The notes under the pieces: generated by a model
Told to the model about the DNA's origin: nothing
What the model saw: the letters and a program-made list of their open reading frames with translations, nothing else
The model's database searches: none
Shown: piece by piece, positions 21,184-33,256 of the stretch
Layout of the letters: each line of letters opens with the position of its first letter
Numbering within the stretch: the first letter of the stretch is position 1
Translations under genes and position numbers: made by a program
Source of the DNA: Ricinus communis
Lineage: Eukaryota; Streptophyta; Magnoliopsida; Malpighiales; Euphorbiaceae
Assembly (NCBI RefSeq): GCF_019578655.1
Contig: NC_063257.1
Span: forward strand, 27,580,362-27,644,361
DNA: 64,000 bases
Direction of reading: 5' to 3'

Positions 21184-23984
21184 TGTAATACCCCGAATTT
21201 TTATATGTTTAATAATAAATTATTTTTCCACATCCAATTAGTTTGATTTTTAAGGAGTTAATTAAATAAATTATTTGAGGAATAAATTATATTTTTTTAT
21301 TTAGTTATTCAAAATTTTCCCAAATGCATAATTATATAAGTAAAATTATATATTGGAAAATTATGGTAGAAATCGTAAGGGATGTTTTTATAAAAGAATT
21401 TTGGAAAAATTTGTATTATAATTGATTAGTAGTATTAAATTTTAAGTTGGAAATTGATTATTTAATTTAATTTAATTGTGTGTAGGATTTAATTGGAAAT
21501 TTATTTTGGAATAAGGATTGACAGTATAATGTTATTTTTATGAGGGTTTAATGGAAATTTGTGAGCTTGGTATTTTTGTAAATAAATATGTCGGTCAGGG
21601 GTATTTATGTAATTATGTATTTTCAATAATTCGGATTTGGCCCAAATTAAATAGTTAGGGGCTTAATTGAAAGGCTAAAAAGAAGTTTGGGGGTCAAATT
21701 GGAATTCATGGGATGAAATTGTAAGTAATTAAGAAAGTTGAGGGACCAAGTTGTAATAAGGAAAAGTTCGGGGGCCTAATGTCGATATTGAAAGGAATGG
21801 AAGTCGAGGAAGAAGAAGAGAAGAAGAGAGATGTCGGGGGAGAGAGAGGAGCGCTGAGGAAGGAGTCTGCATCGGGGCCGGCTCCGGGCGCTGGTCGGCC
21901 GCAGCGGCCAGGGCAGCCTCGAGGAGGAAGATGGCCGAAGCTTCCTTTCCACCGTGCGGGCGTTTCCAGCGTCGGTGGTCGCTGATCTTGGTGCCCATCG
22001 ACTCCTCTCGGCCTCGGCTTTGTTTTGGCGGCGGTGTCGAGTGGTGGCCTAAACCAAGATTCGGTGGAGAGAGAAAATGGAGGCAGCCGAGGTTTTTGGG
22101 TTTTTCCGGCGAGCTCCGGCGAGCTATGGAAGATTGGAGGACGTATCCCGACTCTCCTCAGCTCAAGCTTCGAAATGACACCGGTTTAGTGGCGATCGGG
22201 CTTCGTTTGCGAATCGACGGTCGAGATCGTCCGTAAATCTCTCCGGATGATCGGGTGTCAGATCGAAAAATCGGGCGTGGATCGCCTCTTGGTACGCTGC
22301 CAGAGTTCGATGGTGTGTTCGGATCGTCGATCGGACTCCCGGCCGGAGAGTCGACCGAGCGATCGAGCGCCCTTAATTTTTTTTGGCCCGTTAATTTTGG
22401 AAATTCTTGGTTTAATTGTGTCTATGGGATTATATTGAGTATTTGATGATATTGTGAGTCAAAAATAATTGTCTGTCAGTTGCCTGCCTTGTGTTCTGTG
22501 CTGTGTGGTGGAGTCGGGAAATAGTGAAGTTTGGGAACCCGACTCCCGTTGTTTAAATTGTTGGATATTTAGAGTGTTTTTCTGGCAGGTCCTGGACCCG
22601 TTTTTACGGGGGATAATGTTTGTGTTGTAGGGGAGGTTCTGCCGAATTTTTGGTAGTTCCTGAGTCGAGATTCTTAGACAGTCAGTCCTACGAATCTAGA
22701 CCTAGGATCTATTGTAATTGTTTCATCGTTTTGATAAATTATTTTCCGTGTCTAGATTGTCAGTTCGTTTGGCTCGCTCCTACCGAGGCACCGGAGCAGA
22801 GCTAGGAGGTCGCCAAACCAGTGAGTTAAAGTCATTTAATCATTGTACTATTGCTAAGTCTGATTTTAATATGATATTTTGGAAGTTTATGCATAATATG
22901 GTTATTAGTATCACAACATAAATAATTTTACTTGATTATTAATTATTGAAAATAATATAAATATTATTATTAGTAAAGTTATAATAATACAGATATTATT
23001 ATTCTGTCGACACGAATTGCACGTTGCCTTATCCTAAATTTTTAATCTTTATTTCGATATGTGTTGAATGATTTCATTAGACAATGATATTTATTAAATG
23101 TGGTGATTGCGATTTGGGAAATGTGGCTTGTACAACATGCCGCCTGATGGGTTACATCAGGACCGCGTGCGCACCGGTAATGATCATGGACATGTAATAA
23201 GATTTTCATGGGTTTGCCCTGGTCGAGCATGGCTCTCTAGGCTGATTTGTGTAAATTGCCGGAGGTAAGGTCCCTGGTCGAGCATTGCTCTCGGGGCGCC
23301 AGTCTTATTGGATTAAGAGAGCCAAATGGCTACTAGATTTTGGGGTTTAGGGTTCTACCGAGCCACTCGTCCCGTAAAAGTAAAAATATATTTTTATTTA
23401 TTTATTTATTAATTTATTATGGTATGATTATAATATGGATTGTATTTACATGCATGGTTGATATTTTGATTCGAATGATTAATATTTTATGTGAAGGAAA
23501 TAGTACGGTATGATTATAGTATGGTTTGATATACTGATTTGAATAATCTATGTTTTCTGAGAAGAATGCAATAGTCCCCAGATTATTTGATTTTAACTCA
23601 CTCTCGAGACCGATACCTCATTTTTATCGCTTTTCGATTCGTGATCGTTAGTCCTCTCGCGACTCTTATTCAAAGAATCACCTTCTTCATCGGGTGATGT
23701 ATTTGATTTGGTATGTAAATTGGTAAATCTTAGATTCTCCGTAGTAGTAATAGTAGATGTATCAGTTGTAAATTTTCTGAGTTTCAGGTCTCGCCTAGTT
23801 CTTCTCAAGGTATCAATAAATTATGTAAAATGTAGCATTTAAGATAATTTGTGGCTTTAATAATATTAATTTGAGATGAGATTTGTTTAAGTCGTTGAGT
23901 GTCGGGGCTTACTATGGGTTTCGGTGGCCTTACGCCTACCCATTCCTTAGTGCCGGTCACGGGCCCACGGGTGGGGTCGTGACA
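21184..23984 (+). repeat. 5' LTR of the interior-deleted element (LTR A)
   Basis: 2801 bp, from TGTAATACCCCG to GGGTCGTGACA. An AT-rich first 600 bp is followed by a purine-rich stretch (GAAGAAGAAGAG), a GC-rich core (about 21840-22380), the shared TGGCAGGTCCTGGACCCGT segment (about 22585), two GAGC-N3-GCTC palindromic modules (23217-23302), and a TTTAT-rich tract near 23385. Frames such as 21931-22236 lie in the GC-rich core and have no recognisable protein content. Confidence 0.92.
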
Positions 23985-23995
23985 AAGTTGGTATC
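23985..23995 (+). other. Primer-site stub between LTR A and LTR B
   Basis: AAGTTGGTATC follows the LTR end TGACA. It holds the first bases of the initiator tRNA-Met primer site and is then joined directly to TAATACCCC, the third base onward of the second LTR. It marks the deletion junction. Confidence 0.85.
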
Positions 23996-26812
23996 TAATA
24001 CCCCGAATTTTTATATGTTTAATAATGAATTATTTTTCCATATCCAATTAGTTTGATTTTTAAGGAGTTAATTAAATAAATTATTTGAGGAATAAATTAT
24101 ATTTTTTTATTTAGTTATTCAAAATTTTCCCAAATGCATAATTATATAAGTAAAATTATATATTGGAAAATTATGGTAGAAATCGTAAGGGATGTTTTTA
24201 TAAAAGAATTTTGGAAAAATTTGTATTATAATTGATTAGTAGTATTAAATTTTAAGTTGGAAATTGATTATTTAATTTAATTTAATTGTGTGTAGGATTT
24301 AATTGGAAATTTATTTTGGAATAAGGATTGACAGTATAATATTATTTTTATGAGGGTTTAATGGAAATTTGTGAGCTTGGTATTTTTGTAAATAAATATG
24401 CTCGGTGGGGGTATTTATGTAATTATGTATTTTCAATAATTCGGATTTGGCCCAAATTAAATAGTTAGGGGCTTAATTGAAAGGCTAAAAAGAAGTTTGG
24501 GGGTCAAATTGGAATTCTGCGGGATGAAATTGTAAGTAATTAAGAAAGTTGAGGGACCAAGTTGTAATAAGGAAAAGTTCGGGGGCCTAATGTCGATATT
24601 GAAAGGAATGGAAGTCGAGGAAGAAGAAGAGAAGAAGAGAGATGTCGGGGAAAGAGAGAGCCATGGAGGAAGGAGTACGCGGCCGGGCCGTCTGTCCGGC
24701 ACGGGTCAGGCGGCCCACGGGCTGGCCACCGGCGACGGCAGGCTCGCGAGGAGGAAGATGGCCGAAGCTTCCTTATCACTGCAGTTTTGGCCTTGGTCGC
24801 CGATCTGGTGCCGATCGACTCCTCTCGGCCCTCGGCTTTGTTTTGGCCGGTGTGATGGTGGCCGGAAGCGGAAGATCCGGTGGAGAGAGAAAATAGAGGC
24901 AGCCGAGGTTTTTGGGTTTTTCCGGCGAGCTCCGGCGAGCTATGGAAGATCGGAGGACGTATCCTGACTCACCTCAGCTCAAGCTTCGAAATGGCACCGA
25001 TTTCATGGCGATCGGGCTTCGTTTGCGAATCGACGGTCGAGATCGTCCGCAAATCTCTCCGGATGATCGGGTGTCAGATCGGAAAATCGGAAGCGGGAAT
25101 CGTCTTCAGCGCGTCTTTGGGAGTTCGATGGTGTGTTCGGATCGTCGATCGGACTCCGGCGGCCGAAGGCGAGTCGACCGAGCGATCGAGCGTCTCGGTA
25201 ATTTTTTTTGGCCCGTTAATTTTAGAAATTCTTGGTTTAATTGTGTCTATTGGATTATATTGAGTATTTGATGATATTGTGAGTCAAAAATAATTGTCTG
25301 TCAGTTGCCTGCCTTGTGTTTTGTGCTGTGTGGTGGAGTCGGGAAATAGTGAAGTTTGGGAACCCGACTCCTGTTGTTTAAATTGTTGGATATTTAGAGT
25401 GTTTTTCTGGCAGGTCCTGGACCCGTTTTTACAGGGGGTAATGTTCGTGTTGTAGGGGAGGTTCTGCCGAATTTTCGGTAGTTCCTGAGTCGAGATTCTT
25501 AGACAGTCAGTCCTAGGAATCTAGACCTAGGATCTATTGTAATTGTTTCATCGTTTTGATAAATTATTTTCCGTGTCTAGATTGTCAGTTCGTTCGGCTC
25601 GCTCCTACCGAGGCACCGGAGCAGAGCTAGGAGGTCGCCAAACCAGTGAGTTAAAGTCATTTAATCATTGTACTATTGCTAAGTCTGATTTTAATATGAT
25701 ATTTTGGAAGTTTATGCATAATATGGTTATTATTATCACAACATAAATAATTTTACTTGATTATTAATTATTGAAAATAATATAAATATTATTATTAGTA
25801 ACGTTATAATAATACAGATATTATTATTCTGTCGACACGAATTGCATGTTGCCTTATCCTAAATTTTTAATCTTTATTTCGATATGTGTTGAATGATTTC
25901 ATTAGACAATGATATTTATTAAATGTGGTGATTGCGATTTGGGAAATGTGGCTTGTACAACATGCCGCCTGATGGGTTACATCAGACCGCGCGCACTTAG
26001 GTAATGATCATGGACATGTAATAAGATTTTCATGGGTTTGCCCTGGTCGAGCATGGCTCTCTAGGCTGATTTGTGTAAACTGCCGGAGGTAAGGTCCCTG
26101 GTCGAGCATTGCTCTCGGGGCGCCAGTCTTATTGGATTAAGAGAGCCGAATGGCTACTAGATTTTGGGGTTTAGGGTTCCACCGAGCCACTCGTCCCGTA
26201 AAAGTAAAAATATATTTTTATTTATTTATTTATTAATTTATTATGGTATGATTATAATATGGATTGTATTTACGTGCATGGTTGATATTTTGATTCGAAT
26301 GATTAATATTTTATGTGAAGGAAATAGTAGGGTATGATTATAGTATGGTTTGATATACTGATTTGAATAATCTATGTTTTCTGAGAAGAATGCAATAGTC
26401 CCCAGATTATTTGATTTTAACTCACTCTCGAGACTGACAGTCTCATTTTTACTGTTTTTCATATTCGTGACTGTTAGTCCTCTCGCGACTCTTATTCAGT
26501 AACCCGACTCCTTCATCATCGGGTGATGTATTTGATTTGGTATGTAAATTGGTAAATCTTAGATTCTCCACAGTAGTAATAGTAGATGTATCAGTTGTAA
26601 ATTTTCTGAGTTTCAGGTCTCGCCTAGTTCTTCTCGCAGACCGAATAAATTATGTAAAATGTAGCATTTAAGATAATTTGTGGCTTTAATAATATTAATT
26701 TGAGATGAGATTTGTTTAAGTCAGTGAGTGTCAGGCTTACTACGGGTTTCGGTGGCCTTACGCCTACCCATTCCCTAGTGCCGGTCACGGGCCCACGGGT
26801 GGGGTCGTGACA
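23996..26812 (+). repeat. 3' LTR of the interior-deleted element (LTR B)
   Basis: 2817 bp. It lacks the first two bases (TG) but otherwise parallels LTR A to the terminal GGGTCGTGACA. The flanks are near-identical to LTR A, while the GC-rich core (24655-24830) differs strongly in sequence and length. Frames at 24590-24967 and 24880-25263 are not credible genes. Confidence 0.92.
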
Positions 26813-27763
26813 AAAATAACCTCGTAGGACGGGTAAATTTTTTAATATGAGAAAACAGCCTCGTAAAAGTGGTAAATTTTCTAATATGTTAAAACAACCC
26901 CCGTAATACGGTAATATTTATGAAACTGAGGGAATAACCCCGTAATTGTGGCATTTTTGTGAGAATGAGAAAATGACCCCTTAAATAAGTTAATTTTATA
27001 ATTTGAGAAACCAACCCCGTAAAAGTGGTATATTTGTCAATATAAGAAAATAACCCCCTAAAACGCGTGTATTTATAAATCTGAGAAAACAACCCTGTAA
27101 AAGTAGTGAAATTGCGAGTCTAAGAAAACAGCCTCGTAGAAGGGGTAAATTTTTTAATATAAGAGAACAACTCTGTAATACATCAATATCTATCAATCAG
27201 AGAAAATAACCCCACAATTTTAGTATATTTGTGAGTATGAGAAAACAACCCCTTAAATGGGTTAATTTTATAATATGAAAAAATAACCCCATAATAGAAG
27301 TATATTTTTCAATATAAGAAAATAACCTCGTAAAATGTGTATATTTATGAATTTGAGAAAACAACCCCGTAATAGTGCAAATAATTTAATATTAGAAAAT
27401 GACAACGTAAAAGTGGTATATTTATCAATATAAGATAATAACCCCGTAACAAGTGAATATTTATGAATCTGAGAAAATAAACCGGTAAAGGTAGTGTAAT
27501 TGCGAGTTTGAGAAAACAGCCTCATAGAAGGGGTAAAATTTTTAATATGAGAGAACAACCACATAATACGGGGATATTTATCAATCAAAGAAAATAATCC
27601 CGTAGTTTTGGTATATTTGTTTGTATGAGAAAACATTCCCTTAAATGGGTTAATTTTATAATAGCAGAAAACAACCCCGTAAAAGGGGTATTTTTATCAA
27701 TATAAGAAATTAACACCGTAAAATATGTATATTTATGAATTTGAGGAAACAACCACATAATAG
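26813..27763 (-). repeat. 39-bp satellite array, left arm, segment 4
   Basis: Short satellite island between the interior-deleted element and the solo LTR, same orientation as the other left-arm segments. It ends in AATAG, the target site of the next insertion. Confidence 0.92.
27759..27763. other. Target site duplication, left copy (AATAG)
   Basis: AATAG precedes the TGTAATACCC end of the solo LTR and is repeated exactly at 30612-30616. Confidence 0.9.
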
Positions 27764-30611
27764 TGTAATACCCAGAATTTTTCTTTAATAATGATAATAT
27801 TAATAATAATTAATAAATGAGTCTTTATTTAAAATTAATTTTACTTTATTTGTATTTGGTTTAAATTGGAATGATTTAAATAGAAATTTTAATGCTAGAC
27901 AAATAAAAGAGTTATTTTCTATATCCAATTAGTTTGATTTTTAAGAAATTAATTAAGTAAATTCTTTGAGAAATAGATTATATTTTTGGTTATTCAAATT
28001 TTTCCTCCAAATGAATATATATAAATTAAATTCTGTATTTGAGAGTTATGGAAGAATTTGTAAAGGATATTTTATAAAAGAATTATTAGGAAAAATGGCA
28101 TCTTAATTAGCTAATGGTATTAAAAGTATAATTTTATTAATATGGGGTTTTAATAAAAATTTGTATATTTGGTATTTTTATAATTAAATATGTTGGCAAG
28201 GCCTTTTTGGTAATTTTATATTTAAAAGTAAGGGTAAATATGTAATTATATATTTTTAAAAATTCTAATTTGGCCCAAATTAAATAGTTAGGGGCGTAAT
28301 TAAAAAGCTAAAGAAAAGTTTAAGGGTTAATTGGAAATTTTACACGACGAAATTGTTAGTAATTTAAAAAGTTGAGGGACTAAATGGTAAAGAATAAAAG
28401 TTCAGGGACCCATTGTCGATGTAGAGAAGAAAGAAAAGAAAAAAAGAAAAGAAAAAAAGAAAAGAGGGGGATCAGGGAGAGAGAGAAGGCGCGGGGGGAA
28501 GGAGAAGCGGAGCTGCGTCGTCGTCGGTGGCAGCTTCGGAGATGCACAGGCTGGCTGTCGAAGCAACAGGCGATGGGCGCAAGCGTCGTGGCGAAGAACG
28601 GCGGACCAGAAGCCAAAAGCGATGGCGGCTTTGAACGCCATTCAAGCATTTCAACGGCGCGGCGTGGCGATCGACTCCCCTCGGCTTGGGCTTCATTTTA
28701 GCGGTAGCGGTGAAGCGAATGATGGCCGAAGTTGGTAGTTACGGTGGAGAGAGAAAGTGGGTGGCAGCCGCATTTTCTGGCTTTTCCAGCGAGCTCCGGC
28801 GAGCTTTAGTTGATGGGAGGACATATCCGGACTCTCCTCAGCTCAAGCTTCCCAATGGCACCCGTTTCGTGGTGATCGGACTCTATTTGAAAATCGACGG
28901 CCAAGATCGTCCGTAAATCTCTCCAGAAGATCAGAAGCGGGGATCGTCATCAGCGCGTCGTTTCGAGTCCGTTGGTGCATTCAGATCGTTGATCGAACTC
29001 CGGCGGCTAGAGGCGAGTCGACCGAGCGATTAAGCGTCTCGGTAATTTTCTCTGGCCCGTTGATTTTAGAATTCTTTGGAAAATTATGTGTTATTGAATT
29101 GTGTTGAGCATTAGAGATATTGTGTGTTAAAATAATTATTTATCGGTCTGTCTGCTTTTAGTCATGAATTGTGATGTGTGGTGGAGTCGGGAAAAATAAT
29201 GAAGTCTTGGAGACTCGACTCCCGTTAAAATAAATTGTTGAATATTTAAAGTGTTTTCTGGCAGGTCGTGGACCCATTTTTCGGGGGATAAATGTCCGTA
29301 TTTTAGGGGAGGTTCTGCCGAATTTTCGGTAGAATTCATCCAAGTCAAGATTTTCTTAGACAGTCAGTCCTAGGAATCTAGACCTAGGGTGAATGGTCAA
29401 ATGTTTCAACGTTATTGATAAAATGTTTTCCGTGATTAGATAATCCGTCAGTTCGGCTCGCTCCACTCGAGGCATCGGAGCAGAGCTAGGAGGTCATCAA
29501 AGCTGTGAGTTAAAGTCATATGTCTATTTACATATATTATGCTGAGATTTTATGAAATAATTTTGATTACATGATTTAATACTTTAATCAGTTATTTTAA
29601 TCGCTATTAGTATAAGTTTTATTTTCTGCATTACGATTTTATTATTTCGTGTTGACTCGGGATGGAACAGCTGTAGAATATGCTATCGATGAGATGCACC
29701 GGTATGAATCAGAGGAAGAAAATAAAGGGGTAAAGGTTTGTAAATTTTAAAAAGGTAAATTAGGAATTGCCTTGGTCGAGCATTGCTCTCTGGGCTAAGT
29801 AGATTGAGTGTGCGGAGTAAAGGTTCCTAGTTGAGCATTGCTCTCTGGGCGCTGGCTTATTTTGAAACCTAAGTGACCAGACTAGAGTTAAGGACCTTGG
29901 TCGAGCTTCGCTCTTTGGGCGCCAGTCTTATTGGAGTAAGAGAGCTGAAAAGCTAAGAGTATTAGTGATAATTAAGTGACTGAACTGGATTTAAGGACCT
30001 TGGTCGAGCTTCGCTCTCTAGGTGCCAGTTCTGTTAGAATGAGGGAGAGTTGAGATGTTTAGTATTAGGATTAGGGTTCTACTGAGGTACTCCATCCCGT
30101 AGTAGGTGAAAGTTATTTTTATTTAAGCATGGCATGACACGTTTATTTTTGCATGACTTAGTATTTATTTTAAATTAAATAAATGTATTATTGAAGTGTT
30201 TGTAACTGTTTTTAGATATATGATTTTAACTCACTCTAGACGATTTCAAATTTACTCGCTTTACGATCTGTGATTGTTAGTCTTCCCGCGGCTCTTATCT
30301 AGCAACCCGACTCCTTCATCATCGGGTGACGTAATTGATTTGGTATATTTGACTTATAAAATCTTAGATTCTCCGCAGTAGAAATAATAGACTTATCAGT
30401 TGTAAATTTATGTAGTTTCAGGTTTTGCCTAATTCTTCTGGCAGACCGAATTAAATATGTAGAATTTAATAGTTAAGATAAGTTGTGACATCAATGAGAT
30501 TAGATGAGATTTAATTAAGTTAGTAAGTGATCAGACTACTACGGGATTCAGTGGCCTTACGCCTACCCATTCCCTAGTACCGGTCACGGGCCCACAGATC
30601 GAGTCGTGACA
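27764..30611 (+). mobile_element. Solo LTR (LTR C)
   Basis: 2848 bp from TGTAATACCCAG to GAGTCGTGACA with a perfect 5-bp target duplication. No internal region is present, which is the signature of recombination between the two LTRs of one element. It is a diverged relative of LTR A/B: same ends, same TGGCAGGTCGTGGACCC segment near 29260, same CTCCTTCATCATCGGGTGA near the 3' end. It carries four GAGC-N3-GCTC modules (about 29769-30030) where LTR A has two. Frames in its GC-rich core (28380-28916) are not genes. Confidence 0.93.
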
Positions 30612-30616
30612 AATAG
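30612..30616. other. Target site duplication, right copy (AATAG)
   Basis: Exact repeat of 27759-27763. The monomer tail TGCTAATAATTTAG continues after it, restoring the interrupted satellite unit. Confidence 0.9.
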
Positions 30617-30846
30617 TGCTAATAATTTAGTATGAGAAAACGACCCCGTAAAAGTGGTATATTTATCAATATAAGAAAATAATCCCGTAAAACGTGTATA
30701 TTTATGAATCTAAGAAAACAACCCCATAAAAGTAGTGTAATTGCGAGTCTAAGAAAACAGGCTCGTAGAACGGGTAAATTTTTTAATATGAGAAAATAGC
30801 CTCGTGGAAGGGGTAAATTTTTTAATATGTGAAAACAACCTCGTAA
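30612..30846 (-). repeat. 39-bp satellite array, end of the left arm
   Basis: The last six or so monomers in left-arm orientation, ending at the palindromic switch point. The final two are both of the type that carries TTTAATATG. Confidence 0.92.
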
Positions 30847-30854
30847 TTACGAGG
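30839..30854. other. Palindromic switch point of the satellite
   Basis: CCTCGTAATTACGAGG is a perfect 16-bp palindrome with its centre between 30846 and 30847. Beyond it the two sides remain near-inverted copies for at least one monomer (about 32 of 36 bases per arm). Left of it all satellite is in one orientation, right of it in the other. It is a head-to-head junction with no spacer. Confidence 0.92.
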
Positions 30855-32867
30855 CTGCTTTCTCATATTAAAAAATTTACCTATTCCACGGGGCTGTTTT
30901 CTAAGACTCGCATTTACACTAATTTTATGGGGTTGTTTTCTCATATTCATAAATTAAATGTATCCCTTTTACGGAGTTGTTTTCTCATATTATAAAATTA
31001 ACCCATTTAAAGGGTTGTTTTCTCATACTCACAAATATACCAAAATTACGAGGTAATTTTCTCCGATTGATAAATATTCCTGTATTACAGTGTTGTTTTC
31101 TCATATTAAAAAATTTATTCCTTCTACGAGGCTTTTTTTAAGACTCGCAATTACACTACTTTTACGGGATTATTTTCTCAGATTCATAAATATACACGTT
31201 TTACGTGGTTATTTTCTTATATTGATAAGTATACCACTTTTACGGGGTCGTTTTCTCATATTAAATTATTAGCACTATTATGGGGTTGTTTTCTCAAATT
31301 CATAAATATACACGTTTTACAGGGTTATTTTCTTATATTGACAAATACCCCTTTTACGGGGTTGTTTTCTCATATTATAAAATTAACCCATTTAAGGAGT
31401 TGTTTTCTCATACTCACAAATATACAATAATTACGGGGTTATTTTCTCTTATTGATAAATATTCCCATATAACGGGGTTGTTTTCTAATATTTATAAATA
31501 TAGCCTTCTTACGAGGTTGTTTTTCCATATTAAAAAATTTACCCTTTCTGCGAGGCTATTTTCTTAGACTCGCAATTAGACTACTTTTACGGGGTAGTTT
31601 TCTCAGATTCATAAATATACACGTTTCACGAGGTTATTTTCTTATATTGATAAATATACCACTTTTACGGGGTCGTTTTCTCATATTAAATTATTAGCAC
31701 TATTATGGGGTTGTTTTCTCAAATTCAAAAATATACATGTTTTACGGGGTTATTTTCTCCGATTGATAAATTTTTCCATATTACATGGTTGTCTTCTAAT
31801 ATAAAAAATTTACCCTTTCTATGCGGCTGTTTACTCAAATTCGCTATTTCACGACTTTTACGGGGTTGTCTTCTCATATTCATAAATATACACATTTTAC
31901 GGGGTTATTTTCTTATATTGATAAATATATCACTTTTCTGGGTCGTTTTCTCATATTAAATCATTAGCACTATTATGGGGTTGTTTCCTCAAATTCATAA
32001 ATATACATGTTTTATGGGGTTATTTTCTTATATTGATAAATATACCCCTATTACAGGGTTGTTTTCTCATATAATAAAATTAACCCATTTAAGGGGTTGT
32101 TTTCTCATAATCACAAATATACCAAAATTATGGGGTTATTTTCTCCGATTGATAAATATCCCCGTATGACAGGGTTATTTTCTCATATTAAAAAATGTAT
32201 CCCTTCTACGAGGCTGTTTTCTTATATTAAAAAATTTACCCCTTCTGCGAGCTGTTTTCTCAGACTCGCAATTACACTACTTTTACGGGATTATTTTCTC
32301 ATATTCATAAATATACACGTTGTACCGGGTTATTTTCTTATATTGATAAATATACCACTTTTACGGGGTCATTTTCTCATATTAAATTATTAGCACTATT
32401 ATTGGGTTGTTTTCTCAAATTCATAAATATACACGTTTTACGGGATTATTTTCTTATATTGACAAATATACTCATTTTATGGGATTGTTTCTCATATTAT
32501 AAAATTAACCTATTTAAGAGGTTGTTTTCTCATACTCACAAATATAATAAAATTACGGGTTTATTTTCTAGGATTGATAAATATCATCGTATTATGAGTT
32601 TGTTGTTTCATATTAAAAAATTTAACCCTTCTACGAGGCTGTTTTTTAAAACTCGCAATTATACTACTTTTACAGGTTTATTTTCTCGGATTCATAAATA
32701 TACACTTTTTACGGAGTTATTTTGTTATATTAATAATATACTAGTTTGACAGGGTGAGTTTGTCATATTAAATTATTAGCAATATTATGGGGTTGTTTCC
32801 TCAAATTCATTAATACACACGTTTTTACTGAGTTATTTTCTTATATTGACAAATATACAACTTTTAC

Positions 32868-33256
32868 GGGGTTGTTTTCTCATGTTATAAAATTAACCCA
32901 TTTAAGGGGTTGTTTTCTCATACTCACAAATATACCAAAATTACGGGGTTATCTTCTCCGATTGATAAATATCCCCGTATTACGGGGTTGTTTTCTCATA
33001 TTAAAAAATTTACCCCTTCTACGAGGCTGTTTTCTCAAACTCGCAATTACACTACTTTTACGGGGTTATTTTCTCAGATTCATAGATATACACGTTTTAT
33101 GGGAGTTATTTTCTTATATTGATAAATATACCACTTTTACGGGGTTGTTTTCTTATATTAAATTATTAGCACTATTATGGGATTGTTTTCTTAAATTCAT
33201 AAATGTAGACGTTTTATGGAGTTATTTTCTTATATTCACAAATATACCCCTTTTAC
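32868..33256 (+). repeat. Reference higher-order unit of the satellite (389 bp)
   Basis: A clean ten-monomer unit. The tails read in order: A TATAAAATTAACCCATTTAA; B CTCACAAATATACCAAAATT; C GATTGATAAATATCCCCGTA; D TTAAAAAATTTACCCCTTCT; E CTCGCAATTACACTACTTTT; F TTCATAGATATACACGTTTT; G TTGATAAATATACCACTTTT; H TTAAATTATTAGCACTATTA; I TTCATAAATGTAGACGTTTT; J TTCACAAATATACCCCTTTT. The next A monomer begins at 33257, giving a 389-bp period. A and H are 38 bp and the others 39-40 bp. Other units insert an extra C-like monomer (tail TTTATAAATATACCCCTCTT) or repeat D. Confidence 0.9.

Larger units (their letters stand above)
21184..26812 (+). mobile_element. LTR-LTR retroelement remnant, interior deleted
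   Basis: Two LTRs of about 2.8 kb lie head to tail on the + strand, nearly identical over long stretches, separated by only 11 bp. That 11 bp contains TTGGTATC, the start of the tRNA-Met primer site. The coding interior is entirely missing. The outer flanks AAAAC (21179-21183) and AAAAT (26813-26817) look like a 5-bp target duplication with one later mutation, and the satellite monomer resumes across the insertion. It belongs to the same LTR group as element 2 and the LTRs at 27764 and 45179. Confidence 0.9.

Noticed and set aside
23335..23355. GGGGTTTAGGGTT as telomere repeat
   Set aside because: It is a single occurrence inside an LTR and is repeated in the homologous LTRs. There is no tandem TTTAGGG array.
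24590..25271. Frames of 119-127 codons in the GC-rich core of LTR B
   Set aside because: They are not preserved in LTR A, C or D at the equivalent place and have no recognisable protein features.
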